From the NCBI GenBank assembly GCA_903893935.1, contig CAITOD010000148.1, positions 1 to 6,665 on the forward strand: 6,665 nt of DNA, given 5' to 3'. The notes under the pieces were generated by a model that worked only from the letters and a program-made list of their open reading frames with translations, was not told the origin of the DNA and ran no database searches. Origin of the DNA: an uncultured Sphingomonadales bacterium (GTDB lineage: Bacteria; Pseudomonadota; Alphaproteobacteria; Sphingomonadales; Sphingomonadaceae). Made by a program: the position numbers and the translations under genes. This document shows, in pieces, positions 1-5,950 of the stretch (its first letter is position 1; each line of letters opens with the position of its first letter).

Positions 1-1437
1 CCTGGAACCGCACCACCACCACCACATCGCGTTCGAGTTCGCCCGCCTTGAACGCGGCGATCACTTCGTTCTGGTCGGAAAACACGCGCGCAGGCGCTTC
101 GATGGTCCAGCGCGACGGATCGACCGCGCTCGTCTTGATCGTCGCGCGCCCGAGATTGCCCTGCAGCAACCGCAAGCCGCCTTCGCTCTGGAACGGTGCC
201 GCGACGGGGCGCAACAGCACCGGGTCGTGGCTGGCCGCAGGTGCCGGGTCCCATGCCAGCGCGTCGCCCGCCATGACCGGCTGCTGCGCGCCTTCGGCCA
301 GCGATGCGCCATAAACGGTCAGGATGTCGTCGTGCGCGAGCCCTGCCCCGACCAGTTCGGCGATCACATAAGGCATGCCGCCGGCGGCCGCGAAGCCGTT
401 CACATCGCCCGCGCCATTGGGATAGATGCTGGCAATCAGCGGCACCGCGCGCGACAGTTCGTCCATATCGTCCCAGTCGAGCTGGATTCCGGCCGCGCGT
501 GCAATGGCCGGCAGATGGATCACGTGATTGGTCGAGCCGCCGGTGGCCAGCAGGCCTACGACGGCGTTGACCAGCGCCTTTTCATCAACGCACTGGCCGA
601 GCGGGCGATAATCATCGCCATCCCAGCCGATTGCGGCGATGCGGTGGGTCGCCGCACGCGTCAGTTCCTGGCGCAATTTGGTGCCCGGCAGCACAAAGCT
701 CGATCCGGGCATGTGCAGCCCCATCATTTCCATCATCATCTGGTTGGAATTGGCGGTGCCGTAAAACGTGCAAGTGCCTGCAGAATGGTAGCTCGCGCTT
801 TCGCTTTCGAGCAATTCGTCGCGCCCCACTTTGCCTTCGGCATAGAGCTGGCGCACGCGCACTTTTTCCTTGTTGGCAAGCCCCGATGGCATCGGGCCCG
901 ACGGCACGAGGATCGTCGGCAAGTGGCCAAAGCGCAAGGCGCCGATCAGCAGGCCGGGCACGATCTTGTCGCAAATGCCGAGCAGCAGCGCGCTTTCAAA
1001 CATGCCGTGGCTGAGCGCGACGGCGGTGCTCATCGCAATCGTGTCGCGGCTGAACAGCGACAGCTCCATCGAAGGCTGGCCTTGCGTCACCCGTCGCACA
1101 TCGCCGGCACCCCGCCGGCGACTTGCGCGGTGGCGCCCACTTCGCGCGCGAACAGTTTGATCTGTTCGGGATAGCGGCCATAGGGCTGGTGCGCCGAAAG
1201 CATGTCGTTGAACGCGGTGACAATGCCGATGTTCATTGCCTTGCCGGCGCGGATCGCAAGCTTGTCTTCGCCCGCCGCGGCAAAGCCGTGCGCCAGATTG
1301 CCGCACGACAGTTTGGGCCGATCGAGCCCTTCGTGGCGCGCCCGGCCGATCAGATCGAGATAGGCGGCGCGGGTTTGCGCAGATCGCGCCACGATGCGAT
1401 CGGTAACACGCGCGACAACGGGGTGAAGAGCCATCAT
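1..1437 (-). pseudogene. edd: 6-phosphogluconate dehydratase (Entner-Doudoroff), frameshifted, 3' end beyond the window
   Basis: Edd removes water from 6-phosphogluconate to give 2-keto-3-deoxy-6-phosphogluconate, using an Fe-S cluster and Mg2+ (IlvD/Edd family, cytoplasmic). The first frame runs from ATG at 1437 for 116 codons to a TGA at 1089-1087. It holds the first cluster cysteine (C45 in SCGNLAHGF), [11 protein letters not shown] and the metal-binding [11 protein letters not shown] motif. Family proteins continue directly with VTQGQ, and here that sequence sits in the next frame, starting at 1090. I translated that frame to position 2: all 363 codons are open. They include GICDKIVPG (second cysteine, metal Asp, Lys), [13 protein letters not shown] (third cysteine), [10 protein letters not shown] and [11 protein letters not shown]. 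About 479 residues of a roughly 600-residue family are visible. ATG 1437 overlaps the pgl stop; ATG 1434 is also possible and better spaced from GGAG. Identity is near certain; whether the lesion is real is not. Confidence 0.93.
1087..1092 (-). other. Frameshift site in edd (one G missing)
   Basis: The minus-strand reading is GAC GGG TGA CGC. Inserting one G gives GAC GGG GTG ACG CAA, which restores the conserved D-G-V-T-Q sequence and an open frame to the window edge. On the plus strand this is a CCC run at 1090-1092 where CCCC is expected. No slippery heptamer precedes it, so programmed frameshifting is unlikely. A homopolymer sequencing error and a true one-base deletion both remain possible. 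Confidence 0.9.
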
Positions 1438-2060
1438 TCGCTCCAGTAAATGGTCAGCGGCGGGCCTTCGCCGCGCAAGAATTCGGCCACCGGGTAATCG
1501 TCTGCCGCAGGATCGGCACCGGCCAGCACCCGCTCGATCAGCGCGCGTTTGGCAGCACCGGTCACCACCAGAATGATCGCGCGCGTCGCTTTCAGCGCCT
1601 TGGCATTGAGCGTGAGACGGGCAAACGGCGCTTCGGGTGGCAGCGGTACCGGCTTGGTGGATATCACCGTAGCCCCCGGGCGCACCAGCGCATGCATAGT
1701 CGGAAACAGCGAAGCGACATGGCCGTCTTCGCCCATGCCGAGCCAGACCAGATCGAACGGCGCCACCGCAGCACCTTCGACCAGCCGCTCGAACCGCGCG
1801 CCACTTGTGCCCAGTGCCGCATAAATCCTGCCGAAATTCGATGCCGGGTGATCGTCGGGCACGCAGCGGTCGTCGGTCAGCGCGATGGTCACTTGCGACC
1901 AGTCGAGATCGCGGGTGGCCAGCAAAGCGAGCACTTTGAGCGGGGTCGATCCGCCGGTAAACGCGATCCGTTTGGGCCCAGGGCGCTGCACTTCGGCCTC
2001 GATCCGCGCCGCGACCGCCGCAGCGTGGCCCGGATCGGCCCACAGGACGCGTTCAGTCAT
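1434..2060 (-). CDS. pgl: 6-phosphogluconolactonase (compact form)
   Basis: This enzyme hydrolyses 6-phosphoglucono-1,5-lactone, the product of the neighbouring glucose-6-phosphate dehydrogenase, to 6-phosphogluconate in the cytoplasm. The 208-residue product shows the family motifs in order: FTGGSTP (residues 34-40, phosphate-binding loop), [14 protein letters not shown] (62-75), [13 protein letters not shown] (108-120, with the expected catalytic His at 114), RLTL near 148 and GAAK near 168-171. It is shorter than many homologues (about 220-240 residues), mainly between the SN motif and the GMG motif, but no catalytic motif is missing. The ATG at 2060 lies inside the end of zwf (8-nt overlap, ATGACTGA). 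Its TGA overlaps the edd start (ATGA). The upstream Shine-Dalgarno sequence is poor, so translation is probably coupled to zwf. Confidence 0.93.
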   Translation of the reverse strand: MTERVLWADPGHAAAVAARIEAEVQRPGPKRIAFTGGSTPLKVLALLATRDLDWSQVTIALTDDRCVPDDHPASNFGRIYAALGTSGARFERLVEGAAVAPFDLVWLGMGEDGHVASLFPTMHALVRPGATVISTKPVPLPPEAPFARLTLNAKALKATRAIILVVTGAAKRALIERVLAGADPAADDYPVAEFLRGEGPPLTIYWSE

Positions 2061-3501
2061 TCCAGCTGCGCCCGTCGCGTTCGGTCAGCGCAATGCCGGC
2101 ATTGGGGCCCCAGCCCCCGGCCGCATATGGCTTCACATCGTCTTCGCCGCTCGCCCAGACTTTGCGGATCGCATCGATCCAGCGCCACTGCGCCTCGACT
2201 TCGTCGCGCCGCACAAACAGCGTCTGCTCGCCTTCGATCAGATCGAGCAGCAGGCGTTCGTAGGCAATGCGGCGGCGCGCTTTGGCAAAGGCGGTGGTCA
2301 GCGACAGATCGAGATTGACTTCGCGCAGCACGATCCCGCCGCGATCGAGCCCCGGCTGCTTGGCCATGACTTGCAGCCGCACGTATTCTTCGGGCTGCAA
2401 CCGGATCACCAGCCGGTTGGCGCGCGGCCGCCCGCCGCGATCGGCAAAGATATTGTGCGGCACATCCTTGAACTGCACCACGATTTCGCTGCGGCGTTCG
2501 GCCAGCCGCTTGCCGTGGCGCAGATAGAACGGCACCCCCTGCCAGCGCCAGTTGTCCAGATGCGCCTTGATCGCAACGAACGTCTCGGTGTCCGACGCGG
2601 CGCCGAGATCGTCGGCATAGCCTTCGACCGTCTGGCCGAGCACAGCACCGGCGCGATATTGCCCGCGCACCATTTCCTCGGGCCTGACCGGGCGCAAGGC
2701 GCGCAGCAGCTTGACCTTTTCGTCGCGTATCGAAGTCGCGTCATAGTCGCACGGCGGCTCCATTGCGATCATCGCCAGCAACTGCAGCATGTGGTTCTGC
2801 ACCATGTCGCGCAAGGCGCCGGTGCCGTCGTAGAACCCCTTGCGCCCTTCGAGCCCGACCGTTTCGCTGACCGTGATCTGCACATGGTCGATATGCGCGG
2901 CGTTCCACAGCGGTTCGAACAACACATTGCCAAAGCGCAGCGCCATCAGGTTCTGCACCGTTTCCTTGCCGAGGTAATGGTCGATGCGGAAAATCTGCTG
3001 TTCGGAAAAGCCGGCGGCGACCGCATCGTTGATCCGCGCGCTCGAGGCGAGATCGTTGCCCAGCGGCTTTTCCAGCCCGATGCGCACATGCGGCTGCGCC
3101 AGCCCGGCGTGGCGCAAACCGTCGATGGTCGCTTCGAACAGCGCCGGCGCGGTCGACAGGAAAATCGCCAGCCCGCACGAAATATCGCCCAGCTTTACCG
3201 CCAGGGCGGCAAACCCGGCGAGATCGGAGGCATCGAGCGCCTGATAATGCAGCCGTTCAAGAAACCCGCTGACCCGCGCCGGGTCCTTGCGGTCGGCGGG
3301 CAGAAATTCCTCGAGCGCCGCTTTGGCAAATTCGCGGAAACCCGCATCGTCGAGATCGGAGCGTGCGCTGCCGACTATGCGCAAAGTCGGCGCGATCAGC
3401 TCGTCTTCGTGCAGCGCGAACAGCGAGGGCAGCAGCATGCGGCGGGACAAGTCGCCCGTTGCGCCGAACAGCAGCAGAGCGGAACAGTTTGTCGCGGCCA
3501 T
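2053..3501 (-). CDS. zwf: Glucose-6-phosphate 1-dehydrogenase
   Basis: Zwf oxidises glucose 6-phosphate to 6-phosphogluconolactone with reduction of NAD(P)+, the entry step to the Entner-Doudoroff and oxidative pentose phosphate routes. The 482-residue length is normal for the family. An N-terminal Rossmann domain begins with LLLFGATGDLSRR (about 9-21). EKPLGND (144-150) and the signature RIDHYLGKE (172-180) follow. RDMVQNHMLQ (231-240) supplies the expected catalytic His at 237, SIRDEKVK follows near 257-264, and the C-terminus has the family-typical WGP...RDGRSW. ATG 3501 is preferred because the protein then begins just before the Rossmann strand and GGAG lies 9 nt upstream. An in-frame ATG at 3540 would add 13 unlikely residues. 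The frame stays open farther upstream, but only as a shadow over the HNH gene. It is the first gene of the operon with pgl and edd. Coenzyme preference cannot be read from the sequence. Confidence 0.96.
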   Translation of the reverse strand: MAATNCSALLLFGATGDLSRRMLLPSLFALHEDELIAPTLRIVGSARSDLDDAGFREFAKAALEEFLPADRKDPARVSGFLERLHYQALDASDLAGFAALAVKLGDISCGLAIFLSTAPALFEATIDGLRHAGLAQPHVRIGLEKPLGNDLASSARINDAVAAGFSEQQIFRIDHYLGKETVQNLMALRFGNVLFEPLWNAAHIDHVQITVSETVGLEGRKGFYDGTGALRDMVQNHMLQLLAMIAMEPPCDYDATSIRDEKVKLLRALRPVRPEEMVRGQYRAGAVLGQTVEGYADDLGAASDTETFVAIKAHLDNWRWQGVPFYLRHGKRLAERRSEIVVQFKDVPHNIFADRGGRPRANRLVIRLQPEEYVRLQVMAKQPGLDRGGIVLREVNLDLSLTTAFAKARRRIAYERLLLDLIEGEQTLFVRRDEVEAQWRWIDAIRKVWASGEDDVKPYAAGGWGPNAGIALTERDGRSWND

Positions 3502-3584
3502 CGAGGCATACTCCACGTCAGAATGCAAATTGCGCCCCATTTGCCCTAGAAGCGAAAGACCGGCGCATAAACCGGCAAAAAGCA

Positions 3585-3598
3585 TGCATAAGTATGCA
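3585..3598. promoter_or_regulatory. Palindrome upstream of zwf, candidate operator
   Basis: TGCATAAGTATGCA is a perfect 6+2+6 inverted repeat in the 110-bp gap between the HNH gene and zwf, about 85-97 bp before the zwf start. A further GCATAA copy lies at 3565-3570, exactly 21 bp (two helical turns) from the copy at 3586-3591. Another GCATA lies at 3506-3510. Placement and spacing suit a dimeric regulator of the zwf-pgl-edd operon, but I do not recognise a known consensus. Read as RNA on the minus strand, it could fold a 5-bp stem (TGCAT/ATGCA) followed by TGC and five U, so a weak terminator for the HNH gene is an alternative. Confidence 0.3.
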
Positions 3599-3611
3599 AG
3601 CCAATACGCAG

Positions 3612-3971
3612 TCAGCGCTTGCGGCGCGGCGCGGTCGGGGCATCGAAATCGGGCGCTTTTTCGGCAACCCAGGCCAGAAAGCGCACGATCTCGGGATGAT
3701 CGGCCAGCGTTTCGCGCACGCCCGCGCTCCGCGCCAGTTCGGCATTGGTAAACACCGTTTCGATCGTGCGGCGACAGATCGGATGCACTGCAACCGTCGC
3801 GCGCCCGCCGCGGCTCTTGGGCACGGGGTGATAGCGATCGACTTTCTCGCCAAGCGGACGCAGGCAGAGCCAGCACGCAGGCGGCGGGCCCGGTTCGGAC
3901 CCGGCCTCTGGCTCGGGCTCATCGTAAACTTCGTTGTCGGAACTTTTTTTGCGCCGATCGTGTCTGGCCAT
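3612..3971 (-). CDS. Small HNH-type protein with a degenerate active site
   Basis: The product has 119 residues. Residues 1-30 are charged and low-complexity (Lys/Arg at the start, then Glu/Pro/Gly). The core has CWLC (33-36), RYHPVPKSRGG (46-56), HPIC (63-66) and a helical FTNAELA...HPEIVRFLAWV segment, ending in a basic RRKR tail. This resembles a small HNH-endonuclease family common in alphaproteobacteria, usually recalled as CxxCxR...HHxVPKSRGG...HxICHR.IH. Here the first His of the HH pair is Tyr47, the His after the second cysteine motif is Arg67, and the later His is Glu71. Nuclease activity is therefore doubtful; a DNA- or RNA-binding role is an inference. ATG 3971 was chosen because it gives the compact protein. 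ATG 4040 (142 residues) would overlap the divergent gene's start codon. It lies 110 bp upstream of zwf on the same strand, without evident functional linkage. Confidence 0.75.
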   Translation of the reverse strand: MARHDRRKKSSDNEVYDEPEPEAGSEPGPPPACWLCLRPLGEKVDRYHPVPKSRGGRATVAVHPICRRTIETVFTNAELARSAGVRETLADHPEIVRFLAWVAEKAPDFDAPTAPRRKR

Positions 3972-3986
3972 TAACCCGGTACTAAC
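3971..3986 (+). promoter_or_regulatory. CtrA-like sequence in the divergent promoter region
   Basis: TTAA at 3971-3974, seven bases, then CTAAC at 3982-3986 matches the alphaproteobacterial CtrA pattern TTAA-N7-TTAAC at all positions but one. It sits in the 67-bp gap between the divergent HNH and membrane-protein genes and touches the HNH start codon, so it could affect both. A motif this short occurs by chance, though TTAA is uncommon in DNA of this GC content. I see no convincing -35/-10 pair in the gap. Confidence 0.3.
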
Positions 3987-4038
3987 CTTGATTTGCGATT
4001 TCACGACAGGGCAAAGCCGCGCTGGACTTGGGGAAACC

Positions 4039-5793
4039 ATGACTACTGTACCACCCGACGCGGCGGCAAGCCCCGATCACACCGCATTTGCACAACAAAC
4101 GGCCGCGATAGCGCCGGTACGATCGGCCAAAGCCGGGCTGATACGCTTTGCCGTGGGCGCGGTCGGCGCGGCGTTTTTCCTGTCGCTGACGTTCCGCGCG
4201 ACCGCCAACGTGCCGGCTTTCGTGCTGCATCGGCAGGATCGCTGGCTGCTGCTGGCCGCCGCGATCCTGATTGCGCTCGCCTGTTATCGGGTGCCGCAGC
4301 GCGCTGCGCTCCCGGTTGCGCACGCGCGCACCTGGCTGCTGGCGGCGCTCGGTCTCGCGCTGGTGACTTATCTGGGCCATTATTGGGTCCTGTGCGGCTA
4401 CGATCTCAGTCGCGATGAACAGATGGCCACATTCGACGCGACGGTGTTCGCGCAAGGGCATCTGATCGCGCACTTGCCGCCGCTGTGGCGCGATACCTCC
4501 GATGCGCTCAACACGATGTTCATGTATCCCGCACAGTTTCGCGGGGGTTGGATCTCGGTCTATCTGCCGGTCAATTCGGCGATCCGCGCGCTGTTTTCAT
4601 TGATTGGCGACCCTTATCTGGCGGGCCCCGCGATGACCGCGCTGGGCGCGCTGGCGCTGTGGGGCTGCGTGCAAAAGCTGTGGCCAGGCGATCGCGAGGC
4701 CGGCTTGGTGGCGCTGCTGCTCTACGCCGGATCGGGCCAGGTGCTGTTTGCCGGCATGACCAGCTATGCCATGCCCGGGCATCTGGCGCTCGATCTGTGC
4801 TGGTTGTGGCTGTTTCTGCAGCGTTCGCGTTTGGCAGACGCGGCCGCACTGGTGGTCGGATTTCTGGCGACCGGCTTGCACCAGCCGCTGATGCACCCGA
4901 TGTTCGTGGCCCCGTTCCTGTGCCTGCTGCTGGTCGAGCGACGCTGGGACCGCGCCGCCATTTACGGCCTCGGCTATGCCGTGATCGCGGTGTTCTGGCT
5001 GAAATACCCGACCGCGATCTGGGCCATGGTGCGCGCCGCCCCCGATACGCTGACATACAGCGGGGTCGATTACATGTCGCGCCTGGTCAAAGTGTTCAAC
5101 GAACGCGACCCGATGGGGCTGCCCAACATGGTCGCCAACATGCTGCGCTTCATCGCCTGGCAGCACTTGCTGCTGGTGCCGCTCATGGTGATCGGGGTGC
5201 GCGCCTGGCGCGAAAAGAGCATGATCGCAGCACTTGCCGGCGGCATGGTGCTGACCACGCTGGTCATGGCGGTGGTCTTGCCCAGCCAGGGCCACGGGTT
5301 TGGCTATCGCTATCTGCACGGCCTGCTTGGCAATGCGATCCTGATCGCGGTCTATGGCTGGAAAACGCTCGATCATGAACTTGGCGAATGGCGCACGATC
5401 CTGCTGCGCACGACGGCAGCGGGTCTGCTGGTGATCCTGCCGATGCAGGCGCTGATGGCGCATGCCCATTACGCCGCTTCGGCCACGGTGTCCGACCGGA
5501 TTGACCAGGTCCACGCCGATTACGTGATCGTGGGCCGCAAGGACGCACCGACCGCGCAGGATCTCGCGCTCAATCCGCCCGATCTGCATCGCCACCCGAT
5601 CCGGCTGGTGCGCGATGAAGTCAATCCGCAGGCGCTGTGCGCCAGCCATCCGGTCACCGCGCTGATCGGCAATCGCACGCTGGCGCCGCTCGCCGGGTTC
5701 TACGCCTTTGGTGACCCCCGCGCCGATGAATTCAACGCCGACAATGCGCCGCGGCTCGCCAAAGCGGGATGTCGCGTCACGGTCTTGCCCTGA
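4039..5793 (+). CDS. Polytopic inner-membrane protein, GT-C glycosyltransferase-like
   Basis: The 584-residue product has a short polar N-terminus (1-33), about twelve hydrophobic segments (roughly 34-54, 69-85, 98-118, 193-213, 221-241, 247-261, 266-284, 287-300, 305-323, 371-388, 394-414, 427-440 and 453-475, the exact count being uncertain) and a soluble tail of about 105 residues. After the third segment comes GYDLSRDEQMATFDA (120-134). An Asp-Glu pair at the start of the first large extracytoplasmic loop is typical of GT-C enzymes that use polyprenyl-phosphate sugars (ArnT/PMT type). Other distinctive stretches are TSYAMPGHLALDL (241-253), GLHQPLMHPMF (279-289) and HGFGYRYLHGLLGN (419-432). 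Transfer of a sugar to a lipid, protein or polymer is an inference; donor and acceptor are unknown. ATG 4039 follows GGGGA by four bases. ATG 3934 is in frame but would overlap the divergent HNH gene. It is followed by a 157-bp gap. Confidence 0.8.
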   Translation: MTTVPPDAAASPDHTAFAQQTAAIAPVRSAKAGLIRFAVGAVGAAFFLSLTFRATANVPAFVLHRQDRWLLLAAAILIALACYRVPQRAALPVAHARTWLLAALGLALVTYLGHYWVLCGYDLSRDEQMATFDATVFAQGHLIAHLPPLWRDTSDALNTMFMYPAQFRGGWISVYLPVNSAIRALFSLIGDPYLAGPAMTALGALALWGCVQKLWPGDREAGLVALLLYAGSGQVLFAGMTSYAMPGHLALDLCWLWLFLQRSRLADAAALVVGFLATGLHQPLMHPMFVAPFLCLLLVERRWDRAAIYGLGYAVIAVFWLKYPTAIWAMVRAAPDTLTYSGVDYMSRLVKVFNERDPMGLPNMVANMLRFIAWQHLLLVPLMVIGVRAWREKSMIAALAGGMVLTTLVMAVVLPSQGHGFGYRYLHGLLGNAILIAVYGWKTLDHELGEWRTILLRTTAAGLLVILPMQALMAHAHYAASATVSDRIDQVHADYVIVGRKDAPTAQDLALNPPDLHRHPIRLVRDEVNPQALCASHPVTALIGNRTLAPLAGFYAFGDPRADEFNADNAPRLAKAGCRVTVLP

Positions 5794-5950
5794 GTGCGGC
5801 TTTGCAGGGGTCTTTGGGCCCTTTCTTTGGAAAACCCTGCGAGGTGTTTAGGAAATTCTAAGCATTTTTCGCTTTAGTGCGGAACATCCATCAAGGTCCC
5901 TTGCCCACGGCACGGCTGACGCATGGATCCAGTCAGACGGGATTCGACGC
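5794..5950. other. Intergenic region upstream of cpaF
   Basis: This gap is more AT-rich than its surroundings. GCAGGG (5804-5809) and CCCTGC (5835-5840) could pair around a 25-nt loop, and AGGG (5806-5809) could instead pair with CCCT (5819-5822) ahead of TTCTTT. Either is at most a weak terminator for the membrane-protein gene. The imperfect palindrome at 5848-5861 (TTAG...CTAA) also reads as TTTA-N7-CTAA, a 6-of-8 match to a CtrA site. GATTC at 5941-5945 is a GANTC site, the target of the CcrM methylase in alphaproteobacteria. A cpaF promoter probably lies here, but no clear -35/-10 pair is visible. Confidence 0.35.

Noticed and set aside
11..26. CAC trinucleotide run that looks like a microsatellite
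   Set aside because: It encodes the conserved run of valines (GTG codons) in Edd and is short, so it is coding sequence and not a repeat element.
1087..1095. Programmed -1 ribosomal frameshift in edd
   Set aside because: There is no slippery heptamer before the TGA, and edd is not known to need recoding. A simple base loss explains the data better.
227..1174. Plus-strand open frame of 315 codons opposite edd
   Set aside because: Antisense shadow; the opposite strand carries continuous conserved Edd sequence once the single missing base is allowed for.
1885..3549. Plus-strand open frame of 554 codons opposite zwf and pgl
   Set aside because: It is an antisense shadow of GC-rich genes. Its translation is rich in Arg, Gln, His and Ala with no recognisable domain, while the minus strand encodes unmistakable Zwf and Pgl.
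3502..3876. Upstream extension of the zwf frame to an ATG at 3876
   Set aside because: The extension reads across the HNH gene in another frame, has no family similarity, and would place about 125 extra residues before the Rossmann fold.
4597..5649. Minus-strand open frame of 350 codons opposite the membrane protein
   Set aside because: Rich in His, Gln and Arg with no motif; the plus strand has clear periodic hydrophobic segments and a good ribosome binding site.
5804..5840. Strong intrinsic terminator after the membrane-protein gene
   Set aside because: The 6-bp stem closes a 25-nt loop and is not followed by a U tract; the alternative 4-bp stem is too weak to call as a separate feature.
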